44,123 nt of DNA from a virus. Below are positions 1 to 8,424 of the stretch, piece after piece. Both the position numbers and the translations under genes were made by a program. The stretch covers positions 1-44,123 of IMG/VR virus record IMGVR_UViG_3300010373_000016; one strand, 5' to 3'. Each line of letters opens with the position of its first letter. Position 1 is the stretch's first letter. The notes under the pieces were generated by a model. The model saw nothing but the letters and a program-made list of their open reading frames with translations, was not told where the DNA came from and did not search any database.

Positions 1-123
1 TGACCTCTTCAATGCCATGCGATACGGTCAAAACCACTCTGGTAGCGGGTTTTAAGACTTTAGTATGGCAGGATTAAGACGCGTGTCGACTTTAGTGGGA
101 GATCCCGCGTCTTCACCCCCCAA
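1..123. repeat. Terminal direct repeat, left copy
   Basis: Bases 1-123 are identical to 44001-44123. The repeat begins inside the tRNA-like T-arm and runs about 100 bases past the tRNA-like part into phage sequence, so it is not an attL/attR pair. An overlap from assembling a circular molecule explains it best; a short packaged terminal redundancy is the alternative. The unique circle is 44,000 bp. Confidence 0.95.
56..113. promoter_or_regulatory. attP arm: direct repeats and inverted repeat before int
   Basis: Two copies of GACTTTAGT lie at 56-64 and 88-96, 32 bp apart (three helical turns). Inverted 8-bp arms AAGACGCG (76-83) and CGCGTCTT (106-113) sit just upstream of the integrase. Such spaced repeats beside an att core are typical of integrase arm-type sites or of the int operator. 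Function is inferred from position only. Confidence 0.45.
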
Positions 124-198
124 ATGGGTGACGTCAGGTGTTCCCTTACAAACTACCCTTCAGGTACGCTCTTGCGGCATCCGAGGCACGTAACCACG

Positions 199-1056
199 AT
201 GATGACATTTGGTGAGCTATGGGCTTTGTACTTCGAGCGGCACGTAAAAGCCCGTCTCAAACGAACCGATAACGCGCACTACTTCTATAAATGTCATGGC
301 AGTCGGTGGGCTGAAACGCCGGTGCCGGAAATTACTCGTGGGCAACTCCAAGACTGGATCGATACGTTAGGCGCCACCAGAGGACAAAGCGGCGCCAATA
401 GAGCCATAAACCAGATGGCAGCTGTCATCAATTGGGGAATCCGTCGCGGCTACTTTACCGGACTAGAAAATCCTTGCCGGTATGTTGATAGGTTCGATGA
501 GGTTCCACGCAGCCGGTTCCTTCTGCCGGAAGAGATCGATCGCTTCCGGAAAGCACTCGAGCAAGAGCCGCCGATCATGCGCGACTTCTTTTGGATGTGC
601 CTTTTGACCGGAGCACGAAGGGGCAACGTCGCCAGTATGCGGTGGGATAGGATCGACACGCAGCTGGCAATCTGGACGATTCCAGCCGCTGATTTTAAAA
701 ATCGAAGTGAACACGTGATAGCGCTCAGCCAGGCTGCCTTGGCGATTCTGCAGCGGCGGGCTCAAGACCCCGTAGCTTCATCCTGGGTATTCCCAAGTAA
801 GGGCAAGACCGGACACATCGTTGAACCGAAACGAGCTTGGGCAAGAGTCCTGAAACGATCCGGACTGGATGATGTTCATATACACGATTTGCGGAGAACG
901 GTCGGTAGCTATCTCGCCATACAAGGCGCTGACGGTTTTCTAATAGCTAAAATTCTTGGGCATAAGGATCTAAGATCTACGGCGGTCTATGCCAGGCTCA
1001 ACCTAGATCCCGCCAGAAAAGCATTGGAGAGAATCCAGACGACCATGCTAAGCTAG
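199..1056 (+). CDS. int: Tyrosine-family integrase
   Basis: Site-specific recombinase that inserts and, with a helper, excises the phage at the tRNA-Ala att site. The SAM-like core-binding domain covers about residues 1-90 and the catalytic domain the rest. The catalytic set is visible: Arg in TGARRGN, Lys in ADFKNRS, His and Arg in HIHDLRR, His in LGHKD and the nucleophile Tyr in AVYARL. The N-terminal arm-binding domain found in about 400-aa P4-type integrases is missing; upstream the frame closes at 61-63. I chose ATG 199 because the core domain starts there and GAGG lies 12 nt upstream. ATG 124 is in frame but has no Shine-Dalgarno sequence. It is alone in its unit, closed by the hairpin at 1076-1103, with attP immediately upstream. 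The family call is secure; the start is not. Confidence 0.93.
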   Translation: MMTFGELWALYFERHVKARLKRTDNAHYFYKCHGSRWAETPVPEITRGQLQDWIDTLGATRGQSGANRAINQMAAVINWGIRRGYFTGLENPCRYVDRFDEVPRSRFLLPEEIDRFRKALEQEPPIMRDFFWMCLLTGARRGNVASMRWDRIDTQLAIWTIPAADFKNRSEHVIALSQAALAILQRRAQDPVASSWVFPSKGKTGHIVEPKRAWARVLKRSGLDDVHIHDLRRTVGSYLAIQGADGFLIAKILGHKDLRSTAVYARLNLDPARKALERIQTTMLS

Positions 1057-1075
1057 GGCTCTTGGTTGAGCGACT

Positions 1076-1103
1076 GGCCGCCCTTTCTACTCGGGCGGTC
1101 TTT
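1076..1103 (+). terminator. Rho-independent terminator after int
   Basis: An 8-bp stem GGCCGCCC/GGGCGGTC with one G-T pair and a 9-nt loop is followed by TTT. It separates the integrase from the late operon. Confidence 0.8.
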
Positions 1104-1110
1104 CGTTCAG

Positions 1111-1158
1111 TTGCCAAAAGTTAAGCTGTAGCGTAAGCTGATAAGCTACCAGCTACAG
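1111..1158 (+). promoter_or_regulatory. Late promoter P1 with TTAAGCT motif cluster
   Basis: A -35-like TTGCCA (1111-1116) is followed after 17 bp by TAAGCT (1134-1139). Between them lies GTTAAGCTGTAGCGTAA, nearly the same as GTTAAGCTATAGCGTAA at 20115. Further copies of the half-site (TAAGCTG, TAAGCTA, AGCTAC) run to about 1155. The offset from the -35 box to TTAAGC is 10 bp, as at 20106. This is the likely promoter/operator of the packaging and head genes. Confidence 0.55.
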
Positions 1159-1172
1159 GGAGATACCTATAA

Positions 1173-1808
1173 ATGTCATCAGCTACTAAATCGCCTGACG
1201 CCGCGCTACGCGAGGCGGTCCAAGGAAAGTCTAAGTCACTTCCGCCTCATGTTGTCGCAACATTCACCGGGGACTACTACAAGTCCGCCGGCACCAAAGG
1301 CAAGGACTACGCACCGTACACTAAAGAGGTCAAAGTCCCTCTGTCCGTTATAGAGTTTGAAGGTCTTACACCCGTGGCGTTTTTCGAGAAACACCACGCC
1401 GAGAAAATGGTCCGCGAACTAGGCGGCATTGTCAGCGCCGATAGTCGACATACCCGTATCTGCGAACTGGTGGAAGTCAAAGGCGACTTACCGCGCGGGA
1501 TTACGCTAGATCAAAAACTCAATTGGACGGCAGACTACGCCAAGCTACGAGAGATCGCTATCGACATGGGCAAGGTTTCGTACGTCCGTATCGACTTGAT
1601 GGACGAGAAGCGCTACCAGGAAAGCGTAGCCATCATCCCTGAGCTGTACCCGACAGCCGCGAAGTTGCGAAACGCAATTAAGACTCTGAGTAATCCGGAC
1701 TCGCGGGAAGCTTTCGCCCGCGATCAAGCCAAGCTTGAACAGGATTACAAGGAAGGCAAAGGGATGCCGAAAGACATGCTGGCGGAGATCGCCGCTCTTG
1801 CAGACTAA
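1173..1808 (+). CDS. Hypothetical protein opening the late operon
   Basis: A 211-aa soluble protein that I do not recognise. It has no signal peptide or membrane segment. The N-terminus is Ser/Lys/Ala-rich, the middle (about residues 30-150) looks like a mixed alpha/beta domain, and the last 45 residues are charged and helical. GGGAG lies 10 nt before ATG 1173. It is the first gene behind promoter P1 and sits directly upstream of the terminase genes, so a role in packaging or early late-gene function is possible, but nothing in the sequence proves it. Confidence 0.75.
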   Translation: MSSATKSPDAALREAVQGKSKSLPPHVVATFTGDYYKSAGTKGKDYAPYTKEVKVPLSVIEFEGLTPVAFFEKHHAEKMVRELGGIVSADSRHTRICELVEVKGDLPRGITLDQKLNWTADYAKLREIAIDMGKVSYVRIDLMDEKRYQESVAIIPELYPTAAKLRNAIKTLSNPDSREAFARDQAKLEQDYKEGKGMPKDMLAEIAALAD

Positions 1809-1857
1809 TTTTCCTGACTCTGATTTCCAGCGCGCTACCGCAGAGCCACCGGCGCTA

Positions 1858-2190
1858 TTGACGCCGGTGGCTCCCTTCCAGCCTGAACCTGAAAAGCCGA
1901 AGTCTCTAAAAGAGCTGGCATCGAAGTACAGGGAGAAGGCAATCGACACTCTGGCAGAAATTCTCGACGACGAGAACGCCGGTCACATGTCGAAGATAGC
2001 CGCGGCTAATTCTATCCTTGACCGAACAGACGGCAAGCCCACTCAGTTCGTCGAGCAGACAACCAAGGTTCTCACCTATCAAGACTTACTGACTCAGATC
2101 GCAGTCAGAGAAGAAAAATTTGTGGAAGTCATAGAAGCGCAGTCAGTCAAGGAAATAGCGGCTGAAAAGGAATGGCGCGAACTCCTATGA
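1858..2190 (+). CDS. Probable terminase small subunit
   Basis: It directly precedes and overlaps terL, the usual place of the DNA-recognition subunit of the packaging motor. The core, LKELASKYREKAIDTLAEIL followed by KIAAANSILDRTDG, has the helical pattern (aa..L..il....a...R..AA..ildr..G) seen near the end of many small terminase proteins, and the C-terminus is a charged helix. The start is doubtful. The frame stays open back to TTG 1735 inside the previous gene, while TTG 1858 and GTG 1867 are the first candidates after that gene ends. None has a good Shine-Dalgarno sequence, so translation is probably coupled to the upstream gene. The end is fixed by the CTATGA overlap with terL. Confidence 0.6.
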   Translation: MTPVAPFQPEPEKPKSLKELASKYREKAIDTLAEILDDENAGHMSKIAAANSILDRTDGKPTQFVEQTTKVLTYQDLLTQIAVREEKFVEVIEAQSVKEIAAEKEWRELL

Positions 2191-3839
2191 CCGCCATGAG
2201 ACTGACTGAGCAAGAGATCGAGATTCACCGCCGGCTTGTTACCGACTACGAATTTTTCGCGCGCCACATCCAGAAGATCGAGCCAAAGGATCTGACCGAA
2301 CTTGACGGCGACGTCTTGGCTCAGTACGACGCCCTACACGGCGAAGACTCCATAGCCGGGATGATCCCGCTTGTCCCTCACCCGGGACAAAAGAGACTTC
2401 TGGGATTCCGCACGGCGATGCTTGCGGAGTTGGGCTTAGTGCGCGCTGCCCTAGTCAAGCCCCGTCAGGTCGGTTGGTCAACAATCATTCAAGGATTAGC
2501 GAACTGGCTAGCCGGCAAGACGCCGGGAATGAAGATCCATATCGTCAGCCACAACGCCGAGTCGACCCGGAAATTCTTGCGGCGAGCTCGGAAGATGGCA
2601 CTTGCCGCACCACCAACGGTGACGCCCGCCAAGCAAGTCGAGAACAGCAAAGAATTGATTTTTGCCAACGGCGCAAGCTATTCAATAGCCACCGCCGGAT
2701 CTCCTGACTCGGTCCGTTCTGATAGTTTCCACTTTGGTCATTTCTCCGAAGAGGCATTCTGGCCTGATCCGATAGCTTCCACCGGCGCTATCATTCCCGC
2801 CTTGTCCGACGGCGTAGGCTCAGAGGGCTACCGGGAATCTACCGCGCAAGGCCGCGGTACGCCGTGGCACCTATTCATTCAAGAATGTCTTGCCGGCGAG
2901 AACCGTTGGAAGGTGTTCTTCGATCCGTGGTTTGCTCACCCGAAATATCGCTTACAGCCGCCGGAAGGTTGGCGGCCGGACGAAGAGGCTTTGGAAGCGC
3001 AGCGGCTGTATAACCTCGACATGGCTCAACTCTACTGGCGAGCCATGAAGATCAAAGACCTCCGCGCCTTGTGGATGTTTAAGCAAGAGTTTCCGGCGAC
3101 CATTGACGAAGCGTTCCAGTCCTCAGCCAGTACGCTATACAATCCTGACGCTGTTACGCAGGCGCGGAAGAACGGTAGGCTCGGCATAATCGCGCCGGAC
3201 GCGCACGCCCCGATCATTATTGGCTGTGACCCGGCACGCACCGGCGACCGGACGGCATTAGCTATCCGCCAGGGAAGCGTACTCCATGAAGTACGCCGCT
3301 GGCCCAAAATGGATGATATGCAATTGGTAGGTATTATAGCCAATCTGCTTACTAATCCATATAAAGGACAGCACATCAAGAAATGCTTTATAGACTACGC
3401 CATAGGTCAAGGTGTAGTCAGTCGTTTACGGGAGCTAGGATTTTTTATGCAAGTACAAGCGGTCCATTTTGCAGAAGCGCCGACCGATCCGCGCTTCCTG
3501 AACAAGCGCGCAGAAATGTTTTTCAGTATCCGCGATTGGCTTGGCGACTCAGGCTTACTCGTCTCGATTCCTGATGACGAAGCGCTAGCAGCCGACCTTT
3601 TAGCTATTCCTGATTTCCTACAATCAATAGGATCGGAAAAGATTAAGCTGGCATCGAAAGACGAAATCAAGAAGGAATACGGCAGATCGCCGGACCTTGC
3701 CGACGCCGTAGCCTTGACCTTTGCCTACCCGGTGATGGGCGAGCGGATAGCTGAGCTACAGCAGTTCGCTAGGCACAACTTAACCCATGTGCCGGGCAGC
3801 GAGATAGCTAAGTTGATGAGTGACTTTGAAGCGCGGTAA
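2187..3839 (+). CDS. terL: Terminase large subunit
   Basis: ATPase and nuclease of the DNA-packaging motor. The N-terminal ATPase has a Walker A-like KPRQVGWST (about residues 91-99) and a Walker B-like HFSEEAFW (about 185). The C-terminal RNase H-fold nuclease shows its acidic residues in IIGCDPARTGD, FIDYAIGQG and SPDLADAVAL. At about 550 residues it has normal length. The ATG at 2187 overlaps the preceding stop (ATGA), which suggests translational coupling. ATG 2172 is also in frame, with AAGGA abutting it, which is too close to act as a Shine-Dalgarno sequence. The stop overlaps an ATG in TAATG at 3837-3841. Confidence 0.95.
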   Translation: MTAMRLTEQEIEIHRRLVTDYEFFARHIQKIEPKDLTELDGDVLAQYDALHGEDSIAGMIPLVPHPGQKRLLGFRTAMLAELGLVRAALVKPRQVGWSTIIQGLANWLAGKTPGMKIHIVSHNAESTRKFLRRARKMALAAPPTVTPAKQVENSKELIFANGASYSIATAGSPDSVRSDSFHFGHFSEEAFWPDPIASTGAIIPALSDGVGSEGYRESTAQGRGTPWHLFIQECLAGENRWKVFFDPWFAHPKYRLQPPEGWRPDEEALEAQRLYNLDMAQLYWRAMKIKDLRALWMFKQEFPATIDEAFQSSASTLYNPDAVTQARKNGRLGIIAPDAHAPIIIGCDPARTGDRTALAIRQGSVLHEVRRWPKMDDMQLVGIIANLLTNPYKGQHIKKCFIDYAIGQGVVSRLRELGFFMQVQAVHFAEAPTDPRFLNKRAEMFFSIRDWLGDSGLLVSIPDDEALAADLLAIPDFLQSIGSEKIKLASKDEIKKEYGRSPDLADAVALTFAYPVMGERIAELQQFARHNLTHVPGSEIAKLMSDFEAR

Positions 3840-3841
3840 TG

Positions 3842-3868
3842 TTAAGCTACGCCCGGAGGATAAGCTAC
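3842..3868 (+). promoter_or_regulatory. Pair of TTAAGCTA-type motifs at a gene start
   Basis: TTAAGCTA (3842-3849) and ATAAGCTA (3860-3867) lie directly before the GTG start of the next gene, with the Shine-Dalgarno GGAGG between them. A nearly identical arrangement stands before the gene at 13654. Placement over a translation start inside an operon is what dispersed stoperator sites look like. Confidence 0.4.
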
Positions 3869-4171
3869 GTGGGATTTGGTGGATTATTTCATAGCGGTCC
3901 GTCTAGCGCTCAGATAAACGTGCAGAACGATTATCAAGCAGTAGCGGCAGCAGAACAAGCCCAGCAGCAACAACAGGCAGCCGCGAACGCGGCTGCGGCT
4001 GCGCAGGACAGACAAACTATCGCCACTACGCAGCAGCAGTTTTCTAGCTCCATTTCCAACAAAGCAGCTGAGGCCGCAGTGCAACTCGGAATCCTGAACT
4101 ATATCAAGACAAGTCCTGAAGGTCTTTCGAATAGTCCGAAGACTGGCAGGCTGACATTGTTGGGGAACTAG
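3869..4171 (+). CDS. Small Gln/Ala-rich virion-associated protein with GFGGLF start
   Basis: A protein of about 100 residues between TerL and portal. The start is GTG 3869, with GGAGG 9 nt upstream; an upstream ATG at 3839 is in frame but puts the conserved start inside the protein. It begins MGFGGLF, the same seven residues as the gp14-like internal protein at 13654. Residues about 30-60 are a Gln/Ala-rich helical stretch (AEQAQQQQQAAANAAAAAQ), followed by a Ser-rich piece and a short helix. Function is unknown. The shared N-terminus and the position suggest a head- or core-associated minor protein. Confidence 0.7.
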   Translation: MGFGGLFHSGPSSAQINVQNDYQAVAAAEQAQQQQQAAANAAAAAQDRQTIATTQQQFSSSISNKAAEAAVQLGILNYIKTSPEGLSNSPKTGRLTLLGN

Positions 4172-6022
4172 ATGGAAGCAGGCACACCTTACTACGGAGA
4201 CGGTAATTCGCTTGGTAATCTGACCATGCGGAAGTACCGACAGATGCTCACGCACCGTGACGGAATGCGGAACATCATCCGTTTGTTGTCCAAGTTCATT
4301 TTGCTGCGCAATGCTTGGTTTGGTGATTCAAGCTATCCAAATAGAGTGGTGCGGCTATCTGTTACTGACGTTTCCGACGATACCGCCATTGATGCCTCTC
4401 GTTCAGCTTCTACAGCTTTTGCCGCCGCGCTCTGGCCCAACGCCGAAGAATCCTTCGAAGCCGTCCCACATCCTTTAATGCGTACGTCAGTCGAAGGCGA
4501 AGCTTTGCTACTTGACGAGGAAGTGAAGCGTTACTATGACCACATGACACACAAATTCCGCCAGCCATTCGCAGAGGCGGATTCGAACTTTTTGATCTCT
4601 TGGGGCGAACACTGGGACGAACAGATCGTACTTGGCACCAGTGGTATTTACGCCGAAGAGGACGAGTATAACGACGAGATTCCATGCCGATTCAAGACTC
4701 TTTCGATTGAGACTTGCGTTATCGACGAAGGACCGGATCACAGAGTTGATACCTTCGCCATGGAGTACACATGGACCGTGCGCATGGTCGTCGAGAAGTA
4801 TGGCATCGAGAACTGTTCGGCTCAGCTGCAAGAGCTTTACGGCACACCGGAAGGTCAAGACAGCTACGTCAAGATCATCTGCATGGTGCGTCCGCGGACA
4901 GGCATTAGCCCGATGGCGGACAAACGCGAAAAGAAAAACAAGCCTTACGCTTATATTTGTATGGAAGTCGCCACGCTGAACGTGCTTTACGAAGGCGGCT
5001 TGGACGAATTGTCTGGGTTTATGGCGAGATTCCGTAAACGCCCCGGCGAACTTTACGGCCGTAGTCTTGCCATGGATGCACTACCGACCGTAAAAGAGCA
5101 GAACGTTCTGCGTCGCGGATTCAGCTTGGCGCTCGGCAAGCAACTCGATCCACCGATTGGCTTCCGTCAAGATCAACTTGGCGGTGCTGGCACCGTCGAT
5201 ATTTCGATGGGTGCCAAGGTTCCGATTTACGATACTGGCGTCATTCCGCAAAGCCGTCCGCCGGTCGAGCCGCTAATCACGGTTCCTGAGCCGCGTGTAG
5301 CTAATGAGCGGATGACGAATATCGAAGAGAAGATAAATCAGAAATTCTTACTCGATAAGTTGTTGGACTTTAACAACAAAACACGGATGACGCTTGGCGA
5401 AGCGCAACTGCGGACAGACTTCCGTAACCAGGCGCTCGGCAATTTATTCGCGCGTCAAATGACAGAAATATTGCACCCGCTCATTATGTGGGTAATCCGT
5501 CTGTACTGGCGGCGCGGATTCTGCGGACTACACCCGGTCAAAGACTTCGTCACTATCCAACTTATGAAGCAGGCAGGACAGCAGCCGCTAGTCATGCCAA
5601 AACCGGTGGCGGACTTCTACGACAAAACCGGCAAACTTCCATTCGCAATCCGGTTTACCTCGCCGGCAGCTCGCGCTATGCGCGCTGATGCACTTATGGG
5701 CCTCGAGAAGCTGACGAACTTCGTGCTGGCACTCGTGACCGGCGGCGCAGCCGAAGCGATGGATAATCTCGACGTCGACGAAACTGTAAGGCTCTATCAG
5801 CACCACGTAGGCGCACCGAACAAAGCACTGCTTCCGGCAGACAAGCGGGACAAGGCGCGGAAGATCCGGCAACAAGCGCAGGCGAATATCCGTAATCTCG
5901 AAGCGCAAGAACAACAATCAGTCGTCGCTAAGAACCAGGCGAAGGCAGCAAAAGACAACGCACAAGCCGGCGTAGGTCAAGCGCCACAGCAACAGGGAGC
6001 ATTAAACATTGGGGCGGCGTAA
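4172..6022 (+). CDS. Portal / head-to-tail connector protein
   Basis: A 616-aa protein of the T7 gp8-like connector family, which forms the dodecameric ring at the capsid vertex through which DNA is packaged. Family features are the N-terminal helical region (RQMLTHRDGMRNIIRLLSKF), the clip/stem region and a conserved core such as RFRKRPGELYGRS (about residue 290). The C-terminal tail (about 555-616) is charged, Gln/Ala-rich and probably helical, as in barrel-bearing portals. It starts immediately after the previous stop (TAGATG), with GGGGA upstream. It lies between terL and the scaffold gene, as expected. Confidence 0.92.
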   Translation: MEAGTPYYGDGNSLGNLTMRKYRQMLTHRDGMRNIIRLLSKFILLRNAWFGDSSYPNRVVRLSVTDVSDDTAIDASRSASTAFAAALWPNAEESFEAVPHPLMRTSVEGEALLLDEEVKRYYDHMTHKFRQPFAEADSNFLISWGEHWDEQIVLGTSGIYAEEDEYNDEIPCRFKTLSIETCVIDEGPDHRVDTFAMEYTWTVRMVVEKYGIENCSAQLQELYGTPEGQDSYVKIICMVRPRTGISPMADKREKKNKPYAYICMEVATLNVLYEGGLDELSGFMARFRKRPGELYGRSLAMDALPTVKEQNVLRRGFSLALGKQLDPPIGFRQDQLGGAGTVDISMGAKVPIYDTGVIPQSRPPVEPLITVPEPRVANERMTNIEEKINQKFLLDKLLDFNNKTRMTLGEAQLRTDFRNQALGNLFARQMTEILHPLIMWVIRLYWRRGFCGLHPVKDFVTIQLMKQAGQQPLVMPKPVADFYDKTGKLPFAIRFTSPAARAMRADALMGLEKLTNFVLALVTGGAAEAMDNLDVDETVRLYQHHVGAPNKALLPADKRDKARKIRQQAQANIRNLEAQEQQSVVAKNQAKAAKDNAQAGVGQAPQQQGALNIGAA

Positions 6023-6320
6023 GAAACAAGAGGTCGCAACACCTACGCTTATAGCGGAGCTGCAAGCACTGGGCTTGTCTGTCGAAGACGTTTTGCGCGC
6101 TTTCGACTCAGTAGCTAACACGCCGGACGGTGAGATTGTCTTGCGAGCGATCTTCGAGCTGTCGCGCTATGACAAAGGGGTCATGACCTACGACGCCAAC
6201 ACCAGTGATCTCAACGTCAACGCGACGATTTATAACCTATCAAAGCGCGACGTATGGCTGAAGTTTCGCCAGTATCTGACAGCGGAAAAACGTGCCCTAA
6301 TCGAAAACAAGGAGAACTAA
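6009..6320 (+). CDS. Bbp19-like small protein
   Basis: A 103-aa protein starting at TTG 6009, overlapping the portal end by 14 nt, with GGGAG 9 nt before the TTG. The pattern TPDGEIVLRAIFELSRY, then a short loop, then ...YNLSKRDVWLKFRQYLT resembles the Bbp19 family (known from phage BPP-1), found between portal and capsid genes of temperate podoviruses. Its biochemical role is not known to me. It is predicted soluble and helical. The start Met-Gly-Arg-Arg-Lys-Lys is strongly basic. Confidence 0.6.
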   Translation: MGRRKKQEVATPTLIAELQALGLSVEDVLRAFDSVANTPDGEIVLRAIFELSRYDKGVMTYDANTSDLNVNATIYNLSKRDVWLKFRQYLTAEKRALIENKEN

Positions 6321-6324
6321 TCAA

Positions 6325-7248
6325 ATGGATGGAGTCGCAGTAGAAACAGGTGGTGGCATTGCAGCCACCGTACCAACACAGGGAGCGCCCCCCGCGCCGG
6401 CACCAGCAATGCCAGCATTTATGGATATCGTGCCGGCGGACTTGAGAGAAGAACAGTTCGTAAAGGACTTTGCTAAGGCAGAAAATCCCTTTGATGCTCT
6501 TTTCAAAGGCTATAAAGGCGCTCAAGAGCTGATCGGCAGAAAGTCAAATGCTGTCGAGATCCCCGGCGAGAACGCAACGCCTGAACAGGTCCAAGCTTAT
6601 CGCAAAGCAGTCGGCGTTCCAGAAACGCCGGACGGTTATAAATTTTCTGAGCGTGACCTGTCGAAAGAACCGGAAGCTGTTCAGAAAGTTTGGAAGGCCA
6701 GCGGCAATGACGCGCTGTATAAAGTAGTGGCGCAGGCAGCGCACGAAGCTGGGATCCCGCCGGCTCAGCTGGCTAAGCTAGTCGAGACGGTCGAAGGGCA
6801 TAACCTGAACCAGATCAAGACTATGGTTGCCGCCGCACAACAAAGCGCCGAACAGCAAAACGTCAAGATCAAAGAGGACTTCGCCAAGTTCTATGGTGGT
6901 CAGGACAAAGCCGACGCCGCGCGCCGGATTGGCGAAGAGACTTTGAAAAAAGTCGGGATGCCCAAAGAGATCGCGCAGATGGGAGCGGACGCCGCCCTTA
7001 TCTGGTTGGCTAATACTTTGCACCAGAAGGTTTACAGCAATGACAAGCTTTCTACGAATGGCGGTGGCGCACCACAAATGACCAAACAGGAGCTCCACAA
7101 CAAGATCATGCAGGAACGCGCTAAAACCGATCCGCGCACCGGCAAGCCAATCTATTCAGATAAAGCGCATCCTCAGCACAAACAACACTTTGCCTACGTT
7201 CAATCCTTATATAAGGATCTACACGAAATGGGCACGTCAAGCGAATAG
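6325..7248 (+). CDS. Scaffolding protein
   Basis: A 307-aa acidic/helical protein directly before the capsid gene, the standard scaffold position. A Pro/Ala-rich flexible N-terminus (about 1-35) is followed by FVKDFAKAENPFDALFKGYKGAQ, a motif typical of podovirus scaffolds, then long amphipathic helices, and a basic C-terminal segment likely to contact the shell (TDPRTGKPIYSDKAHPQHKQ). GGAG lies before ATG 6325. It should guide procapsid assembly and then leave. The unit is closed by the perfect hairpin at 7281-7308. Confidence 0.85.
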   Translation: MDGVAVETGGGIAATVPTQGAPPAPAPAMPAFMDIVPADLREEQFVKDFAKAENPFDALFKGYKGAQELIGRKSNAVEIPGENATPEQVQAYRKAVGVPETPDGYKFSERDLSKEPEAVQKVWKASGNDALYKVVAQAAHEAGIPPAQLAKLVETVEGHNLNQIKTMVAAAQQSAEQQNVKIKEDFAKFYGGQDKADAARRIGEETLKKVGMPKEIAQMGADAALIWLANTLHQKVYSNDKLSTNGGGAPQMTKQELHNKIMQERAKTDPRTGKPIYSDKAHPQHKQHFAYVQSLYKDLHEMGTSSE

Positions 7249-7280
7249 CTTTGAATGCGGGACGGACGAAATACGTGCTG

Positions 7281-7311
7281 ACGACCTCGGATTAATTTCC
7301 GAGGTCGTTTA
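7281..7311 (+). terminator. Terminator between scaffold and capsid
   Basis: A perfect 10-bp stem ACGACCTCGG/CCGAGGTCGT with an AT-rich 8-nt loop is followed by TTT. The U-tract is short, so it may be partial. It separates packaging/scaffold transcription from the capsid promoter. Confidence 0.7.
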
Positions 7312-7313
7312 GC

Positions 7314-7349
7314 TATAGCTTGACAGATAAGCTATAACCGTAGTCTAAT
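7314..7349 (+). promoter_or_regulatory. Late promoter P2 with overlapping inverted operator
   Basis: A consensus -35 TTGACA (7320-7325) is followed after 18 bp by TCTAAT (7344-7349). Inverted arms TATAGCTT (7314-7321) and AAGCTATA (7329-7336) overlap the -35 box and spacer, as expected for a repressor operator. It drives the capsid gene separately from the packaging genes. Confidence 0.65.
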
Positions 7350-7350
7350 T

Positions 7351-7472
7351 ACGGCCGTGGGTAGCCCGAGAGCGGGGTCCACAGTCTAAAGAGTGTCCGG
7401 CATAGTCCGGGGAGCGCTTCCAAGACCGACAGCCAAAAGAAGGTTTGTCACTCTCTTGGAGCGTTTTTCGCT
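7351..7472 (+). ncRNA. Structured capsid leader with RBS-sequestering hairpin
   Basis: This 122-nt leader contains a hairpin with stems GTGG/CCAC and GCCC/GGGG (7357-7382). It ends in a 10-bp stem with one bulge (7415-7425 with 7454-7463) followed by TTTTT. The only Shine-Dalgarno candidate, GGAG 7458-7461, lies in the 3' arm of that last stem, 11 nt before the capsid ATG. The last hairpin could act as an attenuator or translational switch. No known riboswitch class is recognised. Confidence 0.5.
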
Positions 7473-8369
7473 ATGTCAGATTTAAACGTCACGATTCAAC
7501 AGCACTGGGTTAACTCGTTCAGCGACACAGTTTTTGAACTTGCCCAGCAAACGAAAGCGCGACTGCGCGAACTCTGCGAATTTGAGCCGATTGTCGGCGC
7601 CAATAGATTCCTGGATCGGGTCGGCAGCGTCGACGTTCAGGACATCAATACCAGATCTCCTGAAATCGTGCCGTCTGACCTGCAATGGGACAGACGCCTC
7701 GCCACGCCTAACCGCGTGGGCGTTGCGTTCTTCGTAGACCGCAGGGATATCGAGCGCGTTCTGACCGATCCTAAGAGCACATACGCCAAGCGTGCGGCAC
7801 AAGCTCTGGAACGCGACTTTGACCGCACCTGTATTTCCAGTTTGGCCGCAACCGTCTTTACTGGACAGAACGGCACCACTCCCGTTACCGCCGCCACTGA
7901 CGGCGTCGCTACGGTGGACGGTACTCCTGGCTTCACTTATGACCTGATGCTGCAGGTAGACCAAAACTTCCAAGCTTACGAGATTGGAACGGAAGTCGGA
8001 CTGCGTAAATTCTTGCTGATCTCTGAGCAAGAACACGCACAGCTCATGAAAGAAGGCGAGCTGATCAACAAAGACTTCACTGACCGCGCCGTGGTTGATT
8101 CCGGCAAGATCAAGCAAGTCATGGACTTCGACGTAGTTCAGTTCGGATCCAAGATGCCTATTCCGATGCTGCCGGTAACGGGTTCCGTCCGTCAGTGCTT
8201 CGCCGCCGTTTCCGGTCAAATGAAGGTCGTCATGCCTTCGACCTGGGATATCGAATGGCAGCCGCGTAACGACCGCTGGAAGACTGATCAACTGCTCGCC
8301 TCCGGCGAACGCGGCTTTGTCCGTATGCAGGGTCAAGGCATCCAGATCATTAACGCCACTGCGACATAA
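7473..8369 (+). CDS. Major capsid protein
   Basis: A 298-aa protein in the capsid position after the scaffold. The sequence (LRELCEFEPIVGANRFLDRVG ... QWDRRLATPNRVGVAFFVDRRD ... ALERDFDRTCI) matches the pattern of podovirus major capsid proteins of the BPP-1/T7-like temperate group, which build the icosahedral shell. It has its own promoter (P2) and a structured leader, consistent with the high demand for this protein. No N-terminal scaffold or protease domain is fused to it. Identity rests on context and general family pattern, not on a unique motif. Confidence 0.85.
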   Translation: MSDLNVTIQQHWVNSFSDTVFELAQQTKARLRELCEFEPIVGANRFLDRVGSVDVQDINTRSPEIVPSDLQWDRRLATPNRVGVAFFVDRRDIERVLTDPKSTYAKRAAQALERDFDRTCISSLAATVFTGQNGTTPVTAATDGVATVDGTPGFTYDLMLQVDQNFQAYEIGTEVGLRKFLLISEQEHAQLMKEGELINKDFTDRAVVDSGKIKQVMDFDVVQFGSKMPIPMLPVTGSVRQCFAAVSGQMKVVMPSTWDIEWQPRNDRWKTDQLLASGERGFVRMQGQGIQIINATAT

Positions 8370-8424
8370 GCAGCGGAATAACGGCGGACTAATTCAAATT
8401 TCAAGCTAACGCAGAGGAAAGACC

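Noticed and set aside
1-123. Terminal repeats as attL/attR of a prophage cut from a chromosome
   Set aside because: The repeat starts inside the tRNA T-arm and extends about 100 bp beyond the tRNA-like part into phage sequence. True att repeats would start at the tRNA 3' end and be limited to the core.
7482-8336. 284-aa reverse ORF inside the capsid gene
   Set aside because: It is the antisense shadow of the capsid gene, with biased composition and no start signal or neighbours on that strand.
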